Assembly: GCA_900128395.1 (NCBI GenBank)
Contig: LT649483.1
Location: 1 to 23,579, forward strand
DNA length: 23,579 bases
Direction: 5' to 3'
From: Stramenopiles sp. TOSAG23-2
Lineage: Eukaryota; Sar
Shown here: one piece after another, positions 9,521 through 17,596 of the stretch
Numbering within the stretch: position 1 is the first letter of the stretch
How the letters are laid out: every line of letters begins with the position of its first letter
The notes under the pieces: generated by a model
Database searches by the model: none
The model's input: only the letters and a program-made list of their open reading frames with translations
Told to the model about the DNA's origin: nothing
Position numbers and translations under genes: made by a program

Positions 9521-10119
9521 GTACCTTCACCATTATGAATAATCTCATTGTTATTTGCTTCTTCGATTAATTTTGCTTGGCGTAATTCTTTCTCTTCTTT
9601 TTTCTTCTCTTCTTTTTCTTTAGTACCTTCACCATTATGAATAATCTCATTGTTATTTGCTTCTTCGATTAATTTTGCTTGGCGTAATTCTTTCTCTTCT
9701 TTTTTCTTCTCTTCTTTTTCTTTACGGTTTCGTTCTCTTAATAATTGTATTTGGAACATTCGTGCACGACGTGCTTGATCAATATGACGCCGTTCACGTG
9801 CACCTTTCACATTACGTACATGAAATTTAGCATATATTAAATCTGCTTTTAAATTTTGCGTATATGAACGAAATGTTGGTGGTAATCCACTTTTTCGTTT
9901 GTTGTTGTTGCTGTTGTTCTTGTTGTTGGTTATGATGGAATCATCTCTTGTTTTTCTGCTACTGATTTTACGATTCGATTTAAATGGTTTAATCGTTGAT
10001 GATGTAGTAGATGGACGTTTTGTTGTGATGGATCGTCGTAATGATGGTGTTGATTTGTAATTACGTTGATGTAATTTATTATTATTATTATTATTTGATA
10101 TTAAATGTCGTTTATTCAT
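9517..10119 (-). CDS. Basic coiled-coil protein of unknown function with a duplicated C-terminal 34-aa unit
   Basis: 200 aa from ATG at 10119. The N-terminal 75 residues are Asn/Ser/Thr/Arg-rich and disordered. Residues about 78-130 (GLPPTFRSYTQNLKADLIYA, then RERRHIDQARRARMFQIQLL) look conserved and helical. A highly charged Lys/Glu coiled coil follows. The last 68 residues are two identical 34-residue units (KEKEEKKKEEKELRQAKLIE to HNGEGT) from a perfect 102-bp in-frame duplication. The stop TGA overlaps the ATG of the beta-helix frame. I do not recognise the family; the composition suggests a cytoskeletal or nuclear protein. Confidence 0.65.
   Translation of the reverse strand: MNKRHLISNNNNNNKLHQRNYKSTPSLRRSITTKRPSTTSSTIKPFKSNRKISSRKTRDDSIITNNKNNSNNNKRKSGLPPTFRSYTQNLKADLIYAKFHVRNVKGARERRHIDQARRARMFQIQLLRERNRKEKEEKKKEEKELRQAKLIEEANNNEIIHNGEGTKEKEEKKKEEKELRQAKLIEEANNNEIIHNGEGT
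9521..9724. repeat. Perfect 102-bp in-frame tandem duplication
   Basis: Bases 9521-9622 are repeated exactly at 9623-9724. The length is 34 codons, so the C-terminus of the 200-aa protein is lengthened, not broken. The left edge coincides with the end of that gene and the first base of unrelated beta-helix sequence. Confidence 0.95.
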
Positions 10120-10231
10120 TTGTTTTTTTATATTTATTTATTATATATATATATATTGCAATGTAAATATATAGTGGTGGTGGTTTGCACAAAATCGAAA
10201 TATGTAAAAAGGTGGAGTGGATATGAAGAGA

Positions 10232-10512
10232 ATGGTTTTATATTCTAGTTTTGTATATATTTTTCCTGTTTACATCTTATATTTTTATATTTTTTTTTCC
10301 TTTTGTATTACATGTGTGAAATGTGTTCAAACGTGAATATATATGCATCAAATCAAACGGTAATCCCATTTATGGTTTTATATTCTAGTTTTGTATATAT
10401 TTTTCCTGTTTACATCTTATATTTTTATATTTTTTTTTCCTTTTGTATTACATGTGTGAAATGTGTTCAAACGTGAATATATATGCATCAAATCAAACGG
10501 TAATCCCATTTA
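10232..10512. repeat. Perfect 140-bp tandem duplication
   Basis: Bases 10232-10371 recur at 10372-10511, with one further matching base. Intergenic and AT-rich, with poly-T tracts. Confidence 0.95.
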
Positions 10513-10669
10513 AAATTACAAAGTCGTTTTTATATGTAGTTTTAAAAGAAAAAACATTGTTCCTGTGTAAACTTTCTAGAGAAACAGGTTATTAAATTGT
10601 AATTTGTTTTAATGAACAACACTCCTCTTCCCACATTTTAAAACCACAATCAAAATATGCTTTTCCCAA

Positions 10670-10891
10670 TTCTCTTTCACCCACTTTTACACTCCACTTC
10701 ACTCTTCCAAATCACACAATTTGTCACAATCAATCTACAAAGAGACTGATATATTTGTTAAATTCATATTCGATATTGTTTCTCTTTCACCCACTTTTAC
10801 ACTCCACTTCACTCTTCCAAATCACACAATTTGTCACAATCAATCTACAAAGAGACTGACATATACTAATTGAATTCATATTCGATATTGT
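10670..10891. repeat. Partly diverged tandem duplication of about 110 bp
   Basis: Bases 10670-10779 match 10780-10891. The first 79 or so bases are identical; the last 30 differ by several substitutions and a small indel before ending in the same TTCATATTCGATATTGT. This suggests an older event, or one partly homogenised. Confidence 0.9.
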
Positions 10892-10943
10892 ATATATTGC
10901 ATTTTTGATTCAACAGATGAATACCTCATGGCCACCACTACGT

Positions 10944-11789
10944 TTAATGATGGCGTTTCATATCATTACCACCACTAACAACACGTTGTTGTTGATATTG
11001 TAATTGTTCAAACATGGAAATTTCAGTACGTACATTTAATAATTCTTTTTGCAATTGATGTGTTCGTGCACATGTTCGTGTATATTTCATTTTCATGTCT
11101 TCTAAACGTTTTGCTAATAACAAATTAGTACGAAAGAATTCTTTATATACTTTAGATACATCGTTTTGTTCAATGACTGGGGAGATTGGACGCGCTAATA
11201 ATGAAAATGGTGCACTACGACGGAAACGACGGCGACGACGGCGACGTGTTTCTGGCGTGATATCTGTTGTTGCTGTTGTAGTAGTCGTCAATTGAAGAAT
11301 GTTATTCGATGTATTATTATTTCTCATTTGATTATTTTTCATCATTGTTCTTGGTGTTGTTGTAATTGGAATATCAACTGCAGTAGATGCTTTTTTTGTT
11401 GATTTGACATTACTTTTTAACTTTGAAATCGTCTTTGTCGTTGATGGGGTACGTGTATTGTTAATCATCATTCTTGCAGTCGTAGACGTTGTCGTCTTCT
11501 TCTTTGTTACATTATTTTTCATCTTGTTGTTTTTATCATGAGTTGCATTTGTTGTTGAATTTTTTACTATGATTTCATCGACATTATTATCACTATTTTT
11601 TGTTTTTTTTCTTAAATTACGTAAGGGTGATGATGGTAAAAACAAACTAGTTGATTTTGAATTCTCACGATGTAATATAGAATGTGCTCTTGATTTACTT
11701 TTTGGCCGTGGTGTTGTTTTATACATGATGATACTGGATCGTGTTTTCAAAGCTTGATAATATCTACAATTAATAAAATCTAATTTCAA
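10944..11789 (-). CDS. Basic Thr/Asn-rich protein with C-terminal coiled coil, unknown function
   Basis: 281 aa from ATG at 11789. A second ATG at 11726 (MYKTTPRPKSKS) is an attractive alternative start, because the first 21 residues look unlike the rest. The N-terminal two thirds are disordered and rich in Thr, Asn, Lys and Arg, with an RPKSKSRAHS motif and an Arg run (RRRRRRFRR, about 187-195). Then comes ARPISPVIEQNDVSKVYKEF and a helical region to the end (LAKRLEDMKMKY, LQKELLNVRTEISMFEQL) that should form a coiled coil. RPxS motifs like those of the 1003-aa protein may mean a shared cytoskeletal role, but that is inference. No known family recognised. Confidence 0.65.
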   Translation of the reverse strand: MKLDFINCRYYQALKTRSSIIMYKTTPRPKSKSRAHSILHRENSKSTSLFLPSSPLRNLRKKTKNSDNNVDEIIVKNSTTNATHDKNNKMKNNVTKKKTTTSTTARMMINNTRTPSTTKTISKLKSNVKSTKKASTAVDIPITTTPRTMMKNNQMRNNNTSNNILQLTTTTTATTDITPETRRRRRRRFRRSAPFSLLARPISPVIEQNDVSKVYKEFFRTNLLLAKRLEDMKMKYTRTCARTHQLQKELLNVRTEISMFEQLQYQQQRVVSGGNDMKRHH

Positions 11790-12568
11790 AAAAATGTTTT
11801 ATTTTTTTTACAATTGTTTTACAAAATTTACAAAATGTTTTTAAAATAATAAATGATGAAAGTTATTATACACAACAAAAAAAAAAATACTATTATATGT
11901 TACAAAAGAAAATAAAGAATATCTATAACTAAACACAAATATATAGGTGATAATGCAAATCGTTGATAATATGGATATATATATACTATGATGTATTCAA
12001 ACTTGTTTTCTTTTCGAAAATCAATTTTTTTCATTTTTCCACTTTACAATACTACTATATATGCACAATCTAAATCAAAAAACGAGTTTCTTTTTTTCTT
12101 CTTCGATAAATTTTCTTTTCGAAAATCAATTTTTTTCATTTTTCCACTTTACAATACTACTATATATGCACAATCTAAATCAAAAAACGAGTTTCTTTTT
12201 TTCTTCTTCGATAAAAAGGGGGGGGTCGCTGTTAATTAATAGTATTAGTATTAAAATTTACAGACTTTATTTACATGTAAACAGAAGATATACACGCATA
12301 CATTGTCTATATTGTTGTCATTTTTTCTACATATACGTGTTAACATTGCTAGACATTGAGAACAGAAAATCATTTGGTACGTATACTATAAGAAAAGTAA
12401 ACGTTGTTGTGTTTGATATTTTTTTTTGAAGAGTTATAATAAATTTAATTACTTCTTTTTCCGACCATTTTACTTCAGAAATTAACAGTTTTTTTAATAA
12501 TTAATAATATTACTATAGAAAAAAATACATAAAACGACAAATTTTTGTAAACAAAAAAGTATTCCATC
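11790..12568. other. Intergenic region between divergent genes
   Basis: It should contain promoters for the 281-aa gene (minus) and the secreted 12-Cys gene (plus). No gene seen. It carries a perfect 105-bp duplication, a G-run near 12219-12226, and very AT-rich flanks. Confidence 0.5.
12006..12215. repeat. Perfect 105-bp tandem duplication
   Basis: Bases 12006-12110 are repeated exactly at 12111-12215. Intergenic. Being a multiple of three, it creates an apparent repeated reading frame that I do not regard as coding. Confidence 0.95.
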
Positions 12569-13162
12569 ATGTATCAAAAACGTCTTTTCATTCTTAATAT
12601 CATTCTATCATCACTTATAATATGTATAATATCGATATTGTTAACAACTACTGATGCTATTAATGTAAATATAAAAAAACAGCAAAATACAAAATTATTA
12701 TTATCTAATAATCGACAAGGAAGTGTTGGAGGAGGAGAAGGGGAAAAAAAAGAAGACGAAGATAAAGAAAGTGATGATAAAGATAATATGAATGAGTCTC
12801 CTAGCACAGAAAATAGTAATGATAAAACATCGAAATTATGTGCATCAAGTTGTGTCGCGGAATGTAATTCAAAATGGTATACATTAACTTCGTGTTTTGA
12901 TACGAAATGGGGTTGCTTCCAAGGTTGTGAAAAAGGTTGTAAAGGTGATGTAGCATGTCCAAATTTATGTACAGCACAATTGGATTGGGAAAGATGCAAC
13001 AAAGAGTCATGTAAATTAGGTTGTTCCATTGGTTCATCGCTTCAATCACGTTATCCATCGAAAGTTGAGGAAAATGATGATGATGGAAATGATGATAGTA
13101 ATATAGATGATGATACTGAGGATGATGGTAATAAGAAGAAGGAAGAGACGACAAATAAATAA
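12569..13162 (+). CDS. Secreted Cys-rich protein with twelve cysteines
   Basis: 197 aa. Residues 1-30 are a signal peptide or anchor (basic start, long hydrophobic stretch LFILNIILSSLIICIISILL, then TTTDA). An acidic Gly/Glu/Asp/Lys linker follows to about residue 88. The domain at 91-152 has twelve Cys at 91, 95, 99, 109, 116, 120, 124, 130, 134, 143, 148 and 152, mostly in CxxxC pairs, as expected for small disulfide-stapled helices. The C-terminus is a very acidic Asp/Glu/Asn tail. No family recognised; it could be a lumenal or extracellular protein. Antisense frames over the same stretch are shadows of the repetitive coding sequence. Start choice is clear: this is the ATG directly before the signal peptide. 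Confidence 0.8.
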   Translation: MYQKRLFILNIILSSLIICIISILLTTTDAINVNIKKQQNTKLLLSNNRQGSVGGGEGEKKEDEDKESDDKDNMNESPSTENSNDKTSKLCASSCVAECNSKWYTLTSCFDTKWGCFQGCEKGCKGDVACPNLCTAQLDWERCNKESCKLGCSIGSSLQSRYPSKVEENDDDGNDDSNIDDDTEDDGNKKKEETTNK

Positions 13163-13602
13163 ATAATTAATTAAAATAGTATAGATTTTGAGGTCAAAGA
13201 CGACACCAATATAAAGAATGAATGACAAAGCAATAACATTTTTCCGACTCTCAGTCGGTGCCAGCCACTTGTATAAAAATTTTATATCAAAAAAAGAAAT
13301 AATATATAAATATAACTCGTCGTTTCCAAGTGAACCCGACGTCCAGCCCGTTCAACGAGTGCAGGAAGGATAGAAACCTACTCGTGCTTGTGGAGTATTA
13401 GTTTGCAGACGTGCATTAGAGCTTCACTGTTAGTAGGATATAGAATATTTATTCTCGAGATTGAGTATTGAGCATATTATTTACCATGAGAAGTAAAAAC
13501 TACTATATAACTTTAGATTTTAACCAATATTATATAAAAATATATTAATCTTGTCAACCTCCTTTTTAGGTTTCTCCCCTCTCTCCACAAAGCACACACG
13601 CA
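13163..13602. other. Intergenic region with a structured, less AT-rich island
   Basis: It lies between convergent genes. From about 13240 to 13450 the composition is clearly richer in G and C than its surroundings. It contains a perfect hairpin (CCGACT at 13244-13249 with AGTCGG at 13253-13258) and an ACTCGT/ACGAGT pair (13315-13320 and 13355-13360). A non-coding RNA is possible but I cannot assign a class. Confidence 0.4.
13425..13528 (-). repeat. Dispersed intergenic repeat, copy 2 (inverted)
   Basis: On the minus strand it begins ATTGGTTAAAATCTAAAG and shares TAATATGCTCAATACTCAATC and ATCCTACT, then AAGCTCT, with the copy at 7251-7360, with scattered changes. Confidence 0.8.
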
Positions 13603-13904
13603 ACTCAAAAACTTTCTAAACCAGCAAGACGTCTTAATTGTTCAAATGATAAGAAAAATGTTAAACTCCATGGTGCCATACGCATCCATGTAGGTAACCA
13701 ACCTTTATACAATGCACTGAACCCTTCATTTTTTACAGTTTTTTGAAAACAATACTCAAAAACTTTCTAAACCAGCAAGACGTCTTAATTGTTCAAATGA
13801 TAAGAAAAATGTTAAACTCCATGGTGCCATACGCATCCATGTAGGTAACCAACCTTTATACAATGCACTGAACCCTTCATTTTTTACAGTTTTTTGAAAA
13901 CAAT
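13603..13904. repeat. Perfect 151-bp tandem duplication of the last carrier exon
   Basis: Bases 13603-13753 are repeated exactly at 13754-13904. The right copy is most of the final exon of the UCP4-like gene with its stop; the left copy lies downstream of that stop, so the protein is unaffected. Confidence 0.95.
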
Positions 13905-14818
13905 CAATGGTACCATTATATAATGTTCCACGTCCCGTTGCACTGTGAGATGTATAATATTATAAGAGGTTAGTGTTATACATTTATGTGTATGTAAAGA
14001 AGATTTTATATATTTGTATATATATATATATATATATATATACGAAAAGAGATTTATACATACGGATCAAGTGGTTGATTCATAATACGTGTTTTCACAA
14101 CATCTGCAGGTGCACCTAATGTTGCAGCAACTAAACCTGCTACTGCACTACTTAAACCATGTAATATTGGACCATCTTGTACTTCAAATGGTTGACGTTG
14201 AAACATTTGTTTTGCTTGATCATATGTTGTTAAATCACCAATTTGTACTAACATCGCACGCTGTACAGCTGGACCCCAACCAGTATATAAACCACGTATA
14301 CCACCTGTACGATAAATACTTCGAAATGCATCTGGGAAACCACCTGGATAACGTGGTAATTTACCTTTTGCAATACGTTTACCTTCAATTTGCATTTGTA
14401 CTTTTACTAAATCAGTTGGTGTTGCGATAAATTGTCCAAAACCACCTGCTAACATACCAGCTGCAATACCTTTATATAATGAAAATGAACCATCTTGATT
14501 TTTTTGAAAAACATTTTCACGTAATATCTCATATGACGTAACACGTGTACCAGAATATACTAAATGACGAAGACATGCAGGTGCTAAACCACGATATAAT
14601 TGTAGAAAACCTTCTTCCCGTATAATACCAACCATGGTACCAACTAAACCACGTCGTATCATCGTTGTATTCGCATTAGTATTATTATTTGCAATTTGTA
14701 AACGTGTTTTTGTTATATCAAATGGATACGTAATAGATTCTGCTATACATGATGCCGCTGCCGATAAGATATAGGTCGATGCAAAGGATAAATTTGATTT
14801 ATCTGGTCCACCACCCAT
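13756..14818 (-). CDS. UCP4: Mitochondrial carrier, UCP4-like (SLC25 family), 2 exons
   Basis: The model is complement(13756..13942, 14064..14818), 313 aa. The 121-nt intron (GTATGT...CACAG) contains a long TA run and a CTAAC branch motif. Three tandem carrier repeats are visible, each with Px[DE]xx[KR]: PFDITKTR (Pro32), PTDLVKV (Pro134) and PADVVKTR (Pro237). Repeat halves end in GLY-type helices (LYRGLAPACLRH, LYTGWGPAVQRA, LYKGWLPTWMRM). The C-terminal exon (MRMAPWSLTFFLSFEQLRRL) closely follows uncoupling protein 4 rather than other SLC25 members. Such proteins sit in the inner mitochondrial membrane; UCP4 relatives are linked to proton leak or metabolite exchange. The length of about 310 aa is normal. 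The last exon is duplicated downstream. The subfamily call is less sure than the family call. Confidence 0.9.
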
Positions 14819-15086
14819 TGTAATTTATTTATTTTTTAATTTTATTTAAATTTCTTGAATTATTTATTGATTAATGATGATGTATGATGAAAAATTGATT
14901 TTGAAAAAAAATAAAATATTTTTTTTCCGACAATCTATTGAATTAAAGGAAGGGAATTAGATATATAAATGATGATGATGATCGATGTGCAAATTGATAT
15001 GATTCATAAAGAATTTGTATCTATCCCTTTTTCTACAAGTTTCTATTATTCTATATAGTACTATTATAATTATTATATTATTATTT

Positions 15087-15254
15087 TCAATAATCGCAAT
15101 TTCAACACTTAAACAAATTGTCTTCTCTTTAAGGATAATGCATGAGAGGGAAACATCGAAAAAAAACAGCTCAATAATCGCAATTTCAACACTTAAACAA
15201 ATTGTCTTCTCTTTAAGGATAATGCATGAGAGGGAAACATCGAAAAAAAACAGC
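15087..15254. repeat. Perfect 84-bp tandem duplication
   Basis: Bases 15087-15170 recur exactly at 15171-15254. Intergenic. Length divisible by three, which produces mirror-image repeated frames on both strands; I take neither as coding. Confidence 0.95.
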
Positions 15255-15581
15255 GGCTTTTCCATAGTGTATAGTGCCATATGCTTTCATAAACAGTGCA
15301 ACACAGAATTTCCTGAAACTATTTGGTTTATATTTTGAATTTCCTGATATTAGAATCTGGTATCAAGTAATTACAATCAACATAACATTATGATATCAAG
15401 ATTATGAAAACAAAAAGTATCCATAAGTTTTCCTGATACACGCATGTAGATTTCTTGGCACACAGTATACACAGGGCACTAAAATTTTAGTATAGGAATA
15501 GCATTATTACAGAGTTGCAGAGTAGGGTTCACATGGTCCAAAACTATGTTCCGAAATTCATCCAAATAGATATAAAATAAT

Positions 15582-15734
15582 ATAATATTTTGTATCCTTT
15601 ATGGAATAATTCGTTGGAGTTTGCACCTACCACGCACACAGCACTAATTTGGCAACAATAATATTTTGTATCCTTTATGGAATAATTCGTTGGAGTTTGC
15701 ACCTACCACGCACACAGCACTAATTTGGCAACAA
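15582..15734. repeat. Perfect 76-bp tandem duplication
   Basis: Bases 15582-15657 are repeated at 15658-15733, with one further matching base. Intergenic. Confidence 0.95.
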
Positions 15735-16110
15735 AAAATATTCGATGGAACAACAAAATCCAAAAGATCATCAAATAAATAAGATATATTAATGGATGAA
15801 TTGGGAGTGGGGTGGATATATATATATATATATATATTAAAACATATAACTGATAATACAATTTATACATATATATATATATATCGTATATCAATTGTAT
15901 ATTGTTATCGTTAGTTTGTTTTAATTTTAACAAAAAAAGTATTATTTTTTTATTTTTTTTTTACAAAATTAGAATCAAAATTTATACCACATCATTTTTA
16001 TTACATTATATATATACTGAGAGGATACACATAATATAATATATACATTGGAATAAACTTATTCATACATACTCACAACAAACAATAAGAATCTCGAGAA
16101 AAAAAACACA

Positions 16111-17596
16111 ATGCCTGGTCTTGGATTTACATTGATTACCGTTCCATCTGCTACATATTCTGCAGCAAAATTAAACAATGCGATAGGTAAATATACAATG
16201 GATATACGTGAATTTAATGTTCCACAACTACGTGTTGGTACATTAAATGTACTTATTTCATTATCAGATACGTTAACTAAATTAGATCTGTCATGCATGT
16301 CTGTTGTTGGCCAAGTGGAAAAATTAGGACGTGAAATACATTTGCAACGTTTCAATTCCTCCGCGGACGATTGGAGTGATATCGATGGTAAAGATAAAAT
16401 TGATTTTGTTAAAACTTTTGATTGGAAAGAAGTGAAATATCCAACTAGTCGTAGTTTAGAAGATTTAACCAAATTATTACAAATGAATGTAGGAAAAATG
16501 GAAGAAGAATTACGTAAATTTCAAGCATTATCCAACTAGTCGTAGTTTAGAAGATTTAACCAAATTATTACAAATGAATGTAGGAAAAATGGAAGAAGAA
16601 TTACGTAAATTTCAAGCATCCTATTCAGAAAAGAAACAATTGAAAATTAGTGCAGAACGTGGTACAAAAGTCAATTTAATGGCAATTGATCTGAATACGG
16701 TATTACGAATCAAAGGTGTTAGTTATGATGGTACACCAATTAAACCATTAATTGTTGAAGCAACAAATAAAGAATTGACAGTACAAAATTTTCAAGAGAC
16801 GAATTTTTTAAAAACAGTTGTTATTGTCGTACCATCAAATCAAGTGAAAGAATTTGAAAAAACATATCATACGTTAGATGATGGCACTAGTAGTGGTAAT
16901 AATAATAATAACAACAACGAGACGAAGAACAACAACAACAACAACGAAGATGAATCATCTATTTCCTTATTAGATGATGATGGTAACAATAGCAATAATA
17001 GTAATAATAGTAATAATAATGATTTAGGTGTTTCCCCTGTTGTACCAAATTCATTAGTACGTATAACTTCAGATAAAGAATGTGTTTTATATACAATAGT
17101 TGTATTAAAATCGCAACGTAAAGTATCACCAATTGGTGATATACAAGAATGGGAAATTGCGGATAGTTTTCGTACCGCATGTCGTAAAAAACGATATGTT
17201 TTACGTGATAAATTTAAATTGGATTTGGAAGCAACGAAAAAAGCAATGCATTACCAAGCACAATTGGATTCCGATTACAATTTATATGAAGGTAAAACAT
17301 TAGAATGGTGCAAAGTGCATTTTGGTGAAACAATGATAGCATGGGCACATGTGAAAGCTATACGTGTATTTATTGAAAGTGTTTTACGTTATGGTTTACC
17401 GCCTGATTTTGATTGCGTATTGATTGAACCGAAAGAGGGACGTGGTATTGATATACGTAGAGAATTAAATACATTGTATAAAGATTTATTAGCGGATGAT
17501 GATGGTATGTTTGGAGGTGGTACAGATGGTGGTGATGGTGGTGAAGGTGGTACCGAGGATGGTAACATTTATCCATATGTCAGTTTGGAAATGTAA
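16111..17596 (+). CDS. ATP6V1C: V-ATPase subunit C, frame broken by a 91-bp tandem duplication
   Basis: V-ATPase C is the peripheral-stalk subunit that links V1 to V0 and is involved in their reversible assembly. The first frame (16111-16539) encodes the N-terminal 139 residues and then runs into TAG; the second (ending 17596) carries the rest, through RKVSPIGDIQEWEIADSFR and FGETMIAWAHVKAIRVFIES to the family-typical ending YPYVSLEM. Bases 16438-16528 are repeated exactly at 16529-16619. As 91 is not a multiple of three, the frame is lost. Ignoring one copy gives a continuous 464-residue frame. The family is usually near 380 aa; the excess is an Asn/Asp-rich insert (about 16890-17023). The break could be an assembly error, a true pseudogenising event, or removed by splicing. 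Confidence 0.9.
16438..16619. repeat. Perfect 91-bp tandem duplication inside a conserved gene
   Basis: Bases 16438-16528 recur at 16529-16619. It is the only perfect duplication here that interrupts a conserved coding region internally. Confidence 0.97.
16890..17023 (+). repeat. Asn-coding trinucleotide tracts within V-ATPase subunit C
   Basis: Interrupted AAT/AAC/AGT runs encode poly-Asn and Asn-Ser stretches between two conserved strands of the subunit. Mixed codons show it is not a simple recent triplet expansion. Confidence 0.85.

Larger units (their letters stand above)
10120..10943. other. Intergenic region with two tandem duplications
   Basis: Both flanking genes run on the minus strand, so this should hold the promoter of the 200-aa gene and the 3' flank of the 281-aa gene. 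No gene seen. Most of it is filled by a 140-bp and a 110-bp duplication. Confidence 0.5.
14819..16110. other. Intergenic region between divergent genes
   Basis: It should hold promoters for the carrier (minus) and V-ATPase subunit C (plus). No gene or RNA gene seen. It carries two perfect tandem duplications (84 and 76 bp), TA microsatellites near 15816-15838 and 15867-15885, and a short repeated GAATTTCCTGA at about 15307 and 15338. Confidence 0.5.

Noticed and set aside
11988-12429. Phe/Ser-rich plus-strand frames
   Set aside because: Created by the 105-bp intergenic duplication and poly-T runs; no domain.
12574-13154. Minus-strand frames rich in His and Tyr
   Set aside because: Antisense shadows of the acidic Asp/Asn codons of the secreted 12-Cys gene.
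14015-14042. TA microsatellite as a functional site
   Set aside because: Simple TA runs occur in many intergenic stretches and introns here; no specific role can be supported.
14957-15338. Two 107-codon frames on opposite strands
   Set aside because: Both are made by the 84-bp tandem duplication, whose length is a multiple of three; no conserved feature.
16059-16472. 137-codon minus-strand frame
   Set aside because: Antisense of the conserved V-ATPase subunit C N-terminus.
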